Positions 45,755-54,888 of a DNA stretch of 64,000 bases are shown in pieces (the first letter of the stretch is position 1; each line of letters opens with the position of its first letter). The notes under the pieces were generated by a model, which saw only the letters and a list, made by a program, of their open reading frames with translations, had not been told where the DNA came from and searched no databases. The translations under genes and the position numbers were made by a program. This DNA comes from Paraburkholderia sp. HP33-1 (GTDB lineage: Bacteria; Pseudomonadota; Gammaproteobacteria; Burkholderiales; Burkholderiaceae): NCBI RefSeq assembly GCF_021390595.1, contig NZ_JAJEJR010000002.1, positions 372,001-436,000 of the forward strand, in the 5' to 3' direction.

Positions 45755-46113
45755 TGGCGCGCTTCACGCCCGTTCGCCTCGCGCGCATCGATGAACTGCC
45801 GGATCCTGGCGCGCGCGGCTTCGATCCCGAAGGCGCCGGGCATGACACGGTATTCGTCGTTCGCCGCGGCGAGGCAGTTTTTGCATACCGCGACGCGTGC
45901 CCCCATTACGGCGATACCGCGATGGCCTGGCGCAAGGACGCCTACCTGAATGGCGATGGAACCCGCATCGTGTGTCATGCGCACGGCGCGCAGTTCGACA
46001 TCGAGACAGGAATGTGCCTGATCGGCCCGTGTGAAGGAAAGCGGTTAGTTAGCCTGAATATCGACGTGACGGAAGACGGCGACATCATGCTGACCCGCCC
46101 ACTAAAAGACTAG
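45754..46113 (+). CDS. Rieske [2Fe-2S] ferredoxin
   Basis: 119 residues. C49-x-H51 (CPHYGD) and C74-x2-H77 (CHAHG) form the Rieske cluster site, with a glycine-containing loop before each. It is a small electron carrier of the type that feeds oxygenases. The start ATG shares its A with the last base of the preceding TAA. No Rieske oxygenase alpha subunit is present in the window, so it may support the FAD monooxygenase or the dioxygenase (for example by re-reducing Fe). The gap to the next gene is 11 bases. Confidence 0.92.
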   Translation: MARFTPVRLARIDELPDPGARGFDPEGAGHDTVFVVRRGEAVFAYRDACPHYGDTAMAWRKDAYLNGDGTRIVCHAHGAQFDIETGMCLIGPCEGKRLVSLNIDVTEDGDIMLTRPLKD

Positions 46114-46124
46114 GAGACACCCGG

Positions 46125-47255
46125 ATGACCACTCAACTTCAAAACGTCCTCGTCATTGGCGGAGGTTTCTCCGGCATGGCGACGGCAATTCAATGCGCGA
46201 AGCTCGGCCTGCAGGTCGACCTGGTGGAGATCGACGAGGGCTGGCGCTCGTATGGCGCGGGCATCAGCATCGGCGGCCCGACGTTGCGTGCGTTGCGCAC
46301 GATCGGTGTGCTCGACGCATTCTTCGAGCGCGGCTATGGCGGCGACGGCGTGAACCTGCTCACCGCCGGTGGCCAGCCGCTTCGCACGCTGCCAACACCG
46401 CGCGTCGCCGGGGCCGATGTGCCCGGCGGCGGCGCCATCATGCGTCCCGTGCTCGCCGATATTCTCGCGAAAGCGACGCGAGCGGCAGGCGTGCGGGTTC
46501 GCCTTGGCAGCACGTTCTCGCGGATGGAGCAGCACGACGACGGGGTGCGCGTGTCGTTGACGGACGGCACGCAGCGCAGCTACGACCTCGTGGTCGGGGC
46601 CGACGGCCTGTATTCGAAGGTGCGCGAAGTGGTGTTCCCCGACGCGCCAAAGCCGCGTTACACCGGGCAAGGCGTGTGGCGCGCAGTCTTGCCCCGGCCT
46701 GCGGACATCGTCTGCGCGACGATGTGGATGGGGCAGAAGGTGAAGGTTGGCGTCAATCCGGTTTCGCAGGAGGAGATGTACCTCTTCGTCACGGAGAACC
46801 GCCCGACGAACGAGCACATCGATCCCGACCACTGGCCGCGCATGCTCGCCGATCTGCTGGCGCCGTTTGACGCTCCGTTGATCCAGTCGCTGCGCGCGCA
46901 GATCGGCCTTCAATCGCGCGTCAACTATCGTCCGCTCGAACGCATGCTGATGGCGCAGCCCTGGTACAGCGGACGCGTGGTGCTGGTCGGCGACGCCGTG
47001 CACGCCACCACGCCGCATATGGCGGCGGGCGCGGGCATTGGTCTCGAGGATGCGATCGTGCTTGCCGAAGAACTGGCGCGGGCATCGACCGTGGATACTG
47101 CCTTGCGGGCGTTCGGGGAGCGGCGCTGGGAACGCTGCCGCATGGTGGTCGAGAATTCGGGGCGTCTTGGCGAGATCGAAATTGCCGGCGGCGACAAGGC
47201 GGAACACGCCCGCATCATGCACGAGACGCATATGAGTCTCGCGCAGCCGATCTGA
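46125..47255 (+). CDS. FAD-dependent aromatic monooxygenase
   Basis: 376 residues, group A flavin hydroxylase. The dinucleotide motif VLVIGGGFSGMATAIQCAKLGLQV, the DG motif (VVGADGLYSKVREVVF) and GD motif (VVLVGDAVHATTPHMAAGAGIGLEDAIVLAEEL) are all intact. Enzymes of this kind, such as salicylate or 6-hydroxynicotinate/2,6-dihydroxypyridine hydroxylases, hydroxylate phenol-like rings using NAD(P)H and O2. The operon context suggests it makes the catechol-like ring opened by the VOC dioxygenase. GGAGA precedes the start. Confidence 0.93.
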   Translation: MTTQLQNVLVIGGGFSGMATAIQCAKLGLQVDLVEIDEGWRSYGAGISIGGPTLRALRTIGVLDAFFERGYGGDGVNLLTAGGQPLRTLPTPRVAGADVPGGGAIMRPVLADILAKATRAAGVRVRLGSTFSRMEQHDDGVRVSLTDGTQRSYDLVVGADGLYSKVREVVFPDAPKPRYTGQGVWRAVLPRPADIVCATMWMGQKVKVGVNPVSQEEMYLFVTENRPTNEHIDPDHWPRMLADLLAPFDAPLIQSLRAQIGLQSRVNYRPLERMLMAQPWYSGRVVLVGDAVHATTPHMAAGAGIGLEDAIVLAEELARASTVDTALRAFGERRWERCRMVVENSGRLGEIEIAGGDKAEHARIMHETHMSLAQPI

Positions 47256-47270
47256 CCAGGCGGAGGCACG

Positions 47271-48464
47271 ATGCAAACGAACCTCTCCACCTCGACGCCG
47301 ACGGACCAGCACACCGCGGACGGCGCGTCGGCACGCCTCGGCGTGACGGGCACGCTCGCTCTGATGGTTGCGCATTGCGCGGGCATGGTCGATCTGGTCG
47401 CGTTGCCGGTATGGGTTGGCACCTTGATTGGCGCCTACCATCTCGACCCGCAACAGGCGGGACTGCTTGCCACGCTGTTTCTCGCCGGTGCCGTGGCGAG
47501 CAGCCTGTTCTTTTCCCCGCGCCTGAACCGCTCGCGTGCAAGGGCGGCGGCGACCATCGGCTTTGGTGTCGCGGCGCTCGCGTTTGCCGGCATGATATCG
47601 ACAGACCGCTTTGCGGTGATGGCGCTCCTGCATGCCGTCGCGGGCATCGCGGTGGGCTGCGGGCTCAGTTTCACGCACGGCACGATCGGACGCAGCGCGA
47701 ATCCACATCGGCTGTTTGCGATCGCGGGCCTCGCGCTTGGCGTGTTTGCCATTGCATTTCTCGGGCTCACGCCGGGGATGATCGCGTTGCACGGCGGGCC
47801 CACGTTGTTTCGCGTTTTCGCCGGTGTCATGGCAGTGGCGGCCATCGCGTGCGTGCTCGCGTTTCCGTCGCTCCGTGCGGGCCGGGGCGAAGCGACAGCC
47901 GACGAGCCCCGTATCGACCGCGCGGTGTGGTTCGGCATGGCCGGCGTGAGTTGCATGGCGCTGACTCAGGCCATGCTATTCAGCTTCGTCCAGCGTATCG
48001 GCCTCGATCGTGGCTTCGGCTTGACGGCGGTGACGACCACGCTGATCGCATTGGGCGTCGTGAATCTGTTTCCCGCGCCGGTAGCCGGGCTGCTGGAGTT
48101 GCGCGTGCCGGGCCGCAGGGTCGTGCAGGCGGGGCCCGTGGTGCAGGCGGCGCTCGCACTGATCATCACGCAAAGCGCGGCGTTCGCGCCGTATGCGGCG
48201 GCCACCTCGGTTTTTGCGGCCGTCATGATCTTCACGCACACCTTCGCGTTCGGCATGCTGGCCCGCATCGACAGCACTGGCCGGGCTGTCGCGGCGACAC
48301 CCGCCATGCTGATGACGGGCGCGGCAATCGGCCCGGTTCTGGGCGGCACGCTGGTCAAGCAATCCGGTTACGGCAGCCTCGGCATGGCAGCAATACTGGT
48401 CGCCGCCGCTGCAGTGTATTGCTTCTCGCGTCTCGAGCGCCGTCCAAATTCCGCAGGAGTCTGA
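47271..48464 (+). CDS. MFS transporter, probable uptake carrier for the operon's substrate
   Basis: 397 residues with 12 hydrophobic spans. It is a compact MFS protein with short loops, e.g. SRARAAATIGFGVAAL after the third span, and a central basic loop SLRAGRGEATADEPRID. It has GGAGG upstream and sits in the operon, so it likely imports the pathway substrate. No family-level specificity is visible. Confidence 0.85.
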   Translation: MQTNLSTSTPTDQHTADGASARLGVTGTLALMVAHCAGMVDLVALPVWVGTLIGAYHLDPQQAGLLATLFLAGAVASSLFFSPRLNRSRARAAATIGFGVAALAFAGMISTDRFAVMALLHAVAGIAVGCGLSFTHGTIGRSANPHRLFAIAGLALGVFAIAFLGLTPGMIALHGGPTLFRVFAGVMAVAAIACVLAFPSLRAGRGEATADEPRIDRAVWFGMAGVSCMALTQAMLFSFVQRIGLDRGFGLTAVTTTLIALGVVNLFPAPVAGLLELRVPGRRVVQAGPVVQAALALIITQSAAFAPYAAATSVFAAVMIFTHTFAFGMLARIDSTGRAVAATPAMLMTGAAIGPVLGGTLVKQSGYGSLGMAAILVAAAAVYCFSRLERRPNSAGV

Positions 48465-48466
48465 GC

Positions 48467-49276
48467 ATGAAGCCAGTACGCCGATTTATCGATCTATCCA
48501 TCTATCTGGAGAACGAAGTACTCTCCGATCCGCCGCCGCTTGCGCCGAAGATCACCTACCAGAAGCACGCCGATACGCTGCCGGAATTCATGGCGATGCT
48601 GCCGGGCACGAAACCCGAGGACTATCCCGATGGCGAGGCCGCCGCTGCGGAATGGGTCACGCTGACCACGCATAGCGGCACGCATCTCGACGCGCCGTGG
48701 CATTTCCATTCGACCATGGATGCGGACCTCGGCGAAGCGAGACCTTCGATTACGATCGATCAGGTGCCGCTGGAATGGTGCTTTCAACCGGGCGTGAAGC
48801 TGGATTTCCGACATTTTACTGATGGTTATGTCGTGACAGCCGCGGACGTCGAAGCTGAACTCGCGCGCATCGGCCATGTGCTGCAACCGCTCGATATCGT
48901 CGTCGTCAACACGCGTGCGGGGTCGCGATACGGCCATGCCGACTATGTCAATTCCGGGTGCGGCATGGGCTATGAGGCCACCATGTACCTGCTGGAGCGT
49001 GGCGTGCGCTTGACGGGTACCGACGCGTGGAGCTGGGATGCTCCGTTCTCCTACACAGCGAAGAAGATTTCGGAAACTGGCGATACGTCGCTGATCTGGG
49101 AAGGTCACAAGGCGGGGAGGGATATCGGCTATTGCCACCTGGAGAAGCTGCACAACCTCGAAGTGCTGCCGGCGACCGGCTTCGTGATCAGCTGCTTCCC
49201 TCACAAGATTCGCGGCGCTTCTGCCGGCTGGACGCGCGCCGTAGCGATCTTTGAAGCCACGGAGGCCATGCCGTGA
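48467..49276 (+). CDS. Cyclase/kynurenine-formamidase-like metal hydrolase
   Basis: 269 residues of the cyclase family. The metal-binding motif HSGTHLDAPWHF (HxGTHxDxPxH) is complete. Members hydrolyse amides or lactones, such as N-formylkynurenine or isatin, or open cyclic imides. ATG 48467 overlaps the previous operon gene's downstream spacer by two bases only, and its stop overlaps the GTG of the cupin gene (GTGA), so the last four genes are translationally coupled. It probably hydrolyses a ring-cleavage intermediate. Confidence 0.9.
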   Translation: MKPVRRFIDLSIYLENEVLSDPPPLAPKITYQKHADTLPEFMAMLPGTKPEDYPDGEAAAAEWVTLTTHSGTHLDAPWHFHSTMDADLGEARPSITIDQVPLEWCFQPGVKLDFRHFTDGYVVTAADVEAELARIGHVLQPLDIVVVNTRAGSRYGHADYVNSGCGMGYEATMYLLERGVRLTGTDAWSWDAPFSYTAKKISETGDTSLIWEGHKAGRDIGYCHLEKLHNLEVLPATGFVISCFPHKIRGASAGWTRAVAIFEATEAMP

Positions 49277-49869
49277 GCTTTCGTGCAATTCGCCGCGTGG
49301 TGACCGGCCACGACGCCAACGGCCAGGCGGTTGTCGTGTCGGATGGCGCACTGCCGAACGTGGCGCAGATCGCCGCGATTCCCGGCACCGTATTCCACGA
49401 AGTGTGGTCGACCTCGGCAACACCTGCGCGGTTGGACAACGGCGCGGACCCGACCGTCGGCGCGCTGATGCTGCCGCCGCCGAAGCAGGGTACGCGGATG
49501 CGATTCGTCGATATTCCGCCCGATACGGCCGAGTTTCTTGCGCATGGTGCGGCTAGAATGCACGACGCGTTCAGCCAGATTGGCGACGCTGAAGCGTCAA
49601 CGGTAAGCACGGACTCGCCGCATCCGCTGATGCACCGCACGGAGTCGATCGACTACGGCGTGGTGATCGAAGGCGAAATGACGCTGGTTCTCGACGCTGC
49701 CGAGGTCGCGCTCGCGCCCGGCAGTGTGGTGATCCAGCGCGGGACGAACCATGCCTGGGCGAACCGGTCCGGCCGTCCGTGCCGGATGTTGTTCGTGCTC
49801 GTCGACGGCGCCTACGCCCCGGAAATCGCGGCGGCGCTCGAAGCATCCACACAACGAGGACCACGATGA
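49273..49869 (+). CDS. Cupin-domain protein
   Basis: 198 residues. The cupin barrel occupies the C-terminal half: HRTESIDYGVVIEGEMTLVLD (motif 1) and PGSVVIQRGTNHAWANRSGRPCRML (motif 2). The usual His residues of motif 1 are reduced to one His and a Glu/Tyr set, so metal binding is uncertain. It starts at GTG 49273, overlapping the preceding TGA, and its stop overlaps the ATG of the FAH gene. Function in the pathway is unknown; an isomerase or decarboxylase-like role is possible. Confidence 0.88.
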   Translation: MSFRAIRRVVTGHDANGQAVVVSDGALPNVAQIAAIPGTVFHEVWSTSATPARLDNGADPTVGALMLPPPKQGTRMRFVDIPPDTAEFLAHGAARMHDAFSQIGDAEASTVSTDSPHPLMHRTESIDYGVVIEGEMTLVLDAAEVALAPGSVVIQRGTNHAWANRSGRPCRMLFVLVDGAYAPEIAAALEASTQRGPR

Positions 49870-50873
49870 AATTCGCAACCCTGCCCGATGGCGGCAAGGA
49901 TGGCCGCTTGCTACTGGTGTCGCGCGACCTGCGCCATGCCGTGGAGGCCGCGCCGATAGCGGGAACGCTGCTCGACGCACTGGAACGCTGGGCCGACGTG
50001 GCGCCAGCCTTGCAGGCGCGTTATGACGATCTGAACGGCGCGCGCGTGCCCGAAGCGCGCCCTTTCGACCCGGCCGCGTGCGCTGCGCCGCTGCCGCGCA
50101 GCCCGCAGTGGTGCGATGGCTCCGCCTTTCTCAACCACGGCCGGCTGATGGAGCAGGCGTTCAACACGCCACCGATCCCCGAGTTCGATACCGTGCCGGT
50201 GATGTACCAGGGCGCCAGCGACGATTTCCTCGGGCCGTCATGCGATGTGCCGTTGCCTGATGAGGCCGCTGGCATCGATTTCGAGGGCGAATTCGGCGTC
50301 GTCGTGGATCGCGTGACGATGGACACTTCGGCTTCGGATGCGATGCAGCGTATCCGCCTCCTCGTGCAGATCAACGACTGGAGTCTGCGGGCATTCGGGC
50401 CGCGCGAAATGAAAACGGGCTTCGGGTTTCTGCAGGCCAAGCCCTCTACGTCGTTCGCGCCCGTCGCCATCACGCCTGATGAACTCGGCGACGGCTGGCG
50501 CGACGGCCGCGTGCATCTGAGCCTGCATGTCGAGTGGAATGGCAACTGGTTTGGTCAACCACATGGCCGCGAGATGAACTTCAGCTTTGGCGAACTCATT
50601 GCCCACGCCGCGCGTACGCGCAGTCTCGCCGCGGGCTCGATCGTCGGGTCCGGCACGGTGTCGAACGTGGATCGCCGTGCGGGCTCGGCGTGCATCGCCG
50701 AGCGGCGCGTGATCGAGATGATCGACGAGGGCGCGGCGCGCACGGGCTTCATGCGCTTCGGCGAGCGGGTGAGGATGGTGGCTCGCGACGAGGCGGGTAA
50801 CGCACCGTTCGGGGCGATCGATCAGCGGGTGGTGCGTGCGCCGCGCAGTGAGGAACGAGGAGAGAAGACTTGA
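49866..50873 (+). CDS. Fumarylacetoacetate-hydrolase-family enzyme
   Basis: 335 residues. The metal ligands are visible in FEGEFGVVVD (two Glu) and NDWSLR (Asp), with the downstream SFAPVAITPDELG and the C-terminal SGTVSNVD loop. FAH-family enzymes hydrolyse C-C bonds of 1,3-diketones or decarboxylate/isomerise 2-oxo-dienoates after aromatic ring opening, using Mg2+. The ATG overlaps the cupin stop (ATGA). An unusual N-terminal domain of about 100 residues precedes the catalytic fold, as in FAH itself. Confidence 0.93.
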   Translation: MKFATLPDGGKDGRLLLVSRDLRHAVEAAPIAGTLLDALERWADVAPALQARYDDLNGARVPEARPFDPAACAAPLPRSPQWCDGSAFLNHGRLMEQAFNTPPIPEFDTVPVMYQGASDDFLGPSCDVPLPDEAAGIDFEGEFGVVVDRVTMDTSASDAMQRIRLLVQINDWSLRAFGPREMKTGFGFLQAKPSTSFAPVAITPDELGDGWRDGRVHLSLHVEWNGNWFGQPHGREMNFSFGELIAHAARTRSLAAGSIVGSGTVSNVDRRAGSACIAERRVIEMIDEGAARTGFMRFGERVRMVARDEAGNAPFGAIDQRVVRAPRSEERGEKT

Positions 50874-51829
50874 GAGTGCTGGTGACGGGGGCGGGCGGAT
50901 TCGTTGGGACCGCGCTTGTCGAACGGCTGCTGCGCGAGGGCATCGCAGCAGCGGGCGATGTGTCGGAGCTGGTACTGGTCGATCAGTCTCCTGGCCTGAC
51001 GCGTGACGATGCCCGTGTTACGTCGCTTGCCGGCGATTTTAGCGATTCGCAGACGCTTGAAAGACTGCTTCTGAAGCCCGTCGATGTCGTCTTTCATCTC
51101 GCGAGCATGCCTGGCGCTCAGGCGGAACGTAACCCCGACGAAGGCGACCGCGTGAACCTATGGGGTACGTTGAGGCTGTTCGACCGGCTCGCAATGCAGG
51201 CAGAGGAGTACGGTCGTGTGGCGCGCGTTGTCTTTGCCAGCAGCGTGGCCGTCTATGGTGAATCGTTGCCGGCGTTCATTGACGAGCACACCGCGCCCTG
51301 TCCGACGATCAGCTATGGCGTACACAAGCTGACCGGCGAACTGGTCCTCGCTGATTGGACGCGGCGCGGCAAGTTGGACGGCCGTTCGCTGCGCCTGCCT
51401 GGAATCGTAGCGCGCAAGGAGCGCTCCGTCGGACACGGCTCGGCTTTCATGAGTGAGATCTTCCGGACTGCGCAGGCACATGAGGCGTATAAGTGTCCGG
51501 TGTCGCCAACGGCAACGGCGTGGTGGATGTCGCGAGCCTGTTGCGTGGAAAACCTGCTGCATGCGGCGCGGCTGCCGTCGGACGGCTTGCATGCTGGACG
51601 TTTCTGGACACCTCCGGTTTTGCATTTGCGCGTGAATCAGATCGTCGACGCACTTGCAAAGCGATTCGGCAGGATTGGGATCGACTTCGCCCCTGTGGAA
51701 TGGATCGAACGGCTTTTCGGGCGACAACCGCCGCTTGTCGATCATCGTGCGATCAAGGACGGATTTCTGAACGACGGGACTATTGAGAACCTTGTGGAGT
51801 GCGCTATCGAGGCGCTATCAAACGGTTGA
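50870..51829 (+). CDS. NAD-dependent epimerase/dehydratase (erythronate-dehydrogenase-like)
   Basis: 319 residues. The extended-SDR cofactor motif GAGGFVG is at 7-13, the catalytic site is SSVAVYGE with YGVHK (about 144-148), and the LAGDFSD strand suits NAD. It resembles the DenD branch that oxidises D-erythronate, but the substrate in this operon is not known. The start is TTG 50870, overlapping the TGA of the FAH gene, preceded by GAGGAGAGAA. It is the last operon gene; a terminator was not clearly seen. Confidence 0.88.
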   Translation: MRVLVTGAGGFVGTALVERLLREGIAAAGDVSELVLVDQSPGLTRDDARVTSLAGDFSDSQTLERLLLKPVDVVFHLASMPGAQAERNPDEGDRVNLWGTLRLFDRLAMQAEEYGRVARVVFASSVAVYGESLPAFIDEHTAPCPTISYGVHKLTGELVLADWTRRGKLDGRSLRLPGIVARKERSVGHGSAFMSEIFRTAQAHEAYKCPVSPTATAWWMSRACCVENLLHAARLPSDGLHAGRFWTPPVLHLRVNQIVDALAKRFGRIGIDFAPVEWIERLFGRQPPLVDHRAIKDGFLNDGTIENLVECAIEALSNG

Positions 51830-52137
51830 TAGCAACAATGCTTCTCAAAACGTTGCAGGACAAAGAGTTAGGCAGAAGCCGAAATGCGAGATCAGCACCC
51901 GTGCGACCGGCTGAATCCGCCGGCGGATACCTGCTCCTGCAACTGCGGCTCTTCCATCGACCGCGACGGGTCAACCCGAGACGAAAGGTAATGGGACGCT
52001 GTGATAGCGATTCGCCGCCTGTTTCCGGCAACGCCGTACCGCTTTTCGCTCAATGGCGTTTTGAACAACATCGAGGTTGAAGTCAAGGGTGACTAGTGCG
52101 CGGCCACAAACGGCATGGCCATGATCGAGCCAGTGAT
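51830..52137. other. Intergenic region between convergent genes
   Basis: 308 bases separating the end of the catabolic operon from the convergent regulator. No gene or T-tailed hairpin recognised. Confidence 0.4.
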
Positions 52138-54888
52138 TCATCGGGCGACTCCGCTTTGAACTACCGGAAATGCCATTGCAGTGACTTGCTCGAAGCTTAA
52201 CCGCGCACCTTCGCTGGCAAGTCGATCGCATTCTTCTCGCGTGAATGCCGAGTCGACAATGGCTCGCGCTTCCTTGTAGCTGGATACCGCCATCGGCGGT
52301 ATCCAATCGCGGACTGCCTGTAGCTGGCGGTTGTCAATCCAGGCAAGTGTCCTCGCGGCGTCGACGAGACGGCCCTGCCGCGCAAGTAGAAGCGCCACAT
52401 GGCAGTAGGGACAGGCCATCGGATCGCGTGCGTGCATCGACAGCGTGCAAGCACTCCGCAATGCAAGTTCAGCCGCCTTGAAGTCGTCGAGATAGACGAG
52501 CGCCGCGCCGCGCAAACTGAGGATATGCGACCGCAGTTGGACACTCTCTGTCACACTCGATCTGTTGAGAATATCGTTACATCGCCGCAATGCAGAAGCA
52601 AAGTCGCCTTCCAGCAAGTCGCAGGCGGGAAGCATAATTTCACAGCGGTTTCCGTAGAAACTGTGATCAAGACGAAGGCCCTGCAACGCCGCATTGGCCA
52701 GTCGTCTCGCTTCATCCGGCTTGCGGTCGATGAAATAGGCGAAAACCACTCTGCAATACGCGACGGACGTTTGCAGCCATGATGGCCACGCATCGTCCAA
52801 CAGGGCTTCCGCTCCGGTCAGCGCTGCTATCGCCGCGTCGCGATCGGCCAGGAAGGCAAACTGATGCGCAGCGACCGTCAAGGACCTGAAGGCTCCGAAT
52901 CGGTCGTTCAGGCCTTGAAATAGTCGAGCCGCTCTGAGGGCCGAAGCGGCCTCGCGTTTTAGCTCCGTGCGCATGCGCAGATCAGCGACGGCAAACCAGA
53001 AGCGCGCTGCCAGTCGAGGCGGCGTTGACTCGTCCACCCAGGGCTCGATCGTACGGTACAGCCGCGCGCCTTCGTCGTTGAAGCCTCGCGCATCCCATAG
53101 CCTGTCGGTGGCCGCAGCAAGTTCGACCGCGATCTGGTGATCGCCCGTCGGCCCCAGTGCCCACGCCACGGCCGCGCGTACATTGTCGAGGTCAGGCGCG
53201 ATGCGACGCATCCGCGCCAGGGGCTCCTCAAAGAGATCGTCTCCGGTCAGGATCTGCGCCAGTGCTTCGGCGTGGCGCCGGCGCGTCGCGTCGAGCGAGC
53301 CAGTGATGGCTAGCCGCTCCAATGCGAAGGCCCGGCTGCTTTCGAGGAGCCGGTAGCGCGGCACCTCCCCACGTTCAACCATCACGAGCGATTTATCCAC
53401 GAGTGAGGCGAGGTGATCGATGACTGCCCAGCTATCGGTGGTCTGGTCGCTCGCCACGCACTGTGCGGCTTCAAGCGAGAAGGTGCCCATGAACACGCCG
53501 AGCCGATCGAACACCGTTTGCTCGGGCGCACTCAACAGCCCATAGCTCCACTGCAGCGCTCCCCGCAAGGTTTGATGGCGAGCCGGTGCGGTTCGATTGC
53601 CGCCCGCGAGCAGCCTCAGGCTCTCGTCGAGCCGACGCAGCAGACCATGCACTCCGAGGAGCGGTTCCCGCGCCGCGGCGAACTCGATCGCCAGAGGAAT
53701 TCCATCGAGCCGCCGGCAGATCTCGACCACATCGCTCACGTTCCCGCTATCGACCGTGAACTTCGGATCGGCGGCCTGGATCCGCGCGACGAACAGTTGG
53801 ACAGCGCCGAAACCGGGGGCAGCGGTCGCGTCTGCGTTCGCGGGCACGGCCAGCGCGTCGAGACGAAAGATCTGCTCCTGATCGATGTGCAACGGTTCCT
53901 GGCTTGTGACCAGCACCCGCACGCCCGGTGCGTCGGCCACGATCTGCGTGACCAGATGCGCTGCCTGTTGGAGCAGATGTTCGCAGTTGTCCAGCAACAG
54001 CAGAAGACTCTGATCCCGGATCAACTGCACCAGCGACGTGAGTCCGCCTTCACTGAGCGCTATCTGGTGCCCCAACACGCGCGCCACGGTCGGCACGAGC
54101 AACAGGCCGTCCGCCAGCGACGCCAGTTCGACAATCCAGACGCCGTCCGCATAGTCATTACGCAGCTCGTACGCCACTGCCTGCGCTAACCGTGTCTTTC
54201 CGATGCCCGCGGGGCCTACGACGCTGACGACCCGGGAAACCTCCAGCAAACGCGCCAGCGCGGCGACGTCTTCCGCACGCCCATAGAGCGGAGGCATCTG
54301 GACCGGCAGATTATTGGTCGCCCTGGTCGATCTTGCGAGGGAAGTGAGCTCTTCTCCGGCCTCTCCGGTGTTCGAAGCCGCGCGTCTTTTCCCGGCCACA
54401 TCGACAAAATCACAAGGAGCCTGCTCAGGCGTCCCTTCGTGAACCGATTCCGGCACGCAGTCCTCTTCATCGAACGCCTGCGATTGGGAGGGTGCTGTCA
54501 GATCCAAACTTTCGCCGGAAATTGACCCGATCGGCCGGACGTCAAAAATATAGCCTCGGCGCGGCACCGTCCGGATCAACTTTTGACTCCGATCGTCCAA
54601 CGCCGCGCGCAACTCGCTGATGCACTGAACCAGGGAATCGTCGGTGACGATAACGTCGCGCCACACGGCCTCGATCAGCTCGTTTCTGCCCAGCAGGCGA
54701 CCGGGATGGCGCGCCAGATGCTGCAATAGCGCAAAGGTCTTCGGTCTGAGCGCGACAGGCCGTCCCGCGACTCTCAGTTCGCCGCGCGCTTTATCGATGT
54801 CAAATCTCGGGTAATGCAGCACAGCCACGACGTCGCCGCTGGCGGAATCCGGCGTCGTGATGGATTTCGGGGATCTTTCGGCGTTCAT
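52138..54888 (-). CDS. Winged-helix transcriptional regulator with NB-ARC-like ATPase and TPR domain (copy 1)
   Basis: 916 residues. An OmpR/PhoB-type winged helix is at about 15-120: RPVALRPKTFALLQHLARHPGRLLGRNELIEAVW, then SLVQCISELRAALDD and IRTVPRRGYIF. An AAA/NB-ARC-like ATPase follows with Walker A GPAGIGKTRLAQAVAY and Walker B-like LLLLLDNCEHLL, and a long helical repeat region with TPR character to the end. There is no receiver domain and no membrane span, so it is probably a STAND-type switch that binds ATP and an unknown ligand. ATG 54888 (MNAERSPKS) is preferred over a TTG at 55059. Residues from about 360 to the C-terminus are duplicated at the right end of the window. Confidence 0.88.
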   Translation of the reverse strand: MNAERSPKSITTPDSASGDVVAVLHYPRFDIDKARGELRVAGRPVALRPKTFALLQHLARHPGRLLGRNELIEAVWRDVIVTDDSLVQCISELRAALDDRSQKLIRTVPRRGYIFDVRPIGSISGESLDLTAPSQSQAFDEEDCVPESVHEGTPEQAPCDFVDVAGKRRAASNTGEAGEELTSLARSTRATNNLPVQMPPLYGRAEDVAALARLLEVSRVVSVVGPAGIGKTRLAQAVAYELRNDYADGVWIVELASLADGLLLVPTVARVLGHQIALSEGGLTSLVQLIRDQSLLLLLDNCEHLLQQAAHLVTQIVADAPGVRVLVTSQEPLHIDQEQIFRLDALAVPANADATAAPGFGAVQLFVARIQAADPKFTVDSGNVSDVVEICRRLDGIPLAIEFAAAREPLLGVHGLLRRLDESLRLLAGGNRTAPARHQTLRGALQWSYGLLSAPEQTVFDRLGVFMGTFSLEAAQCVASDQTTDSWAVIDHLASLVDKSLVMVERGEVPRYRLLESSRAFALERLAITGSLDATRRRHAEALAQILTGDDLFEEPLARMRRIAPDLDNVRAAVAWALGPTGDHQIAVELAAATDRLWDARGFNDEGARLYRTIEPWVDESTPPRLAARFWFAVADLRMRTELKREAASALRAARLFQGLNDRFGAFRSLTVAAHQFAFLADRDAAIAALTGAEALLDDAWPSWLQTSVAYCRVVFAYFIDRKPDEARRLANAALQGLRLDHSFYGNRCEIMLPACDLLEGDFASALRRCNDILNRSSVTESVQLRSHILSLRGAALVYLDDFKAAELALRSACTLSMHARDPMACPYCHVALLLARQGRLVDAARTLAWIDNRQLQAVRDWIPPMAVSSYKEARAIVDSAFTREECDRLASEGARLSFEQVTAMAFPVVQSGVAR
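52164..53804. repeat. Direct repeat, left copy (regulator 3' region)
   Basis: About 1.64 kb that aligns without gaps (offset exactly 10196) to 62360-64000. By eye the first 117 bases differ at about nine positions; later blocks such as 53010-53400 are nearly identical. The right copy runs off the window, so the full length is not known. Confidence 0.9.

Noticed and set aside
46110..47792. 560-codon open frame on the minus strand across the monooxygenase and MFS genes
   Set aside because: It spans two well-supported + genes and has no domain features.
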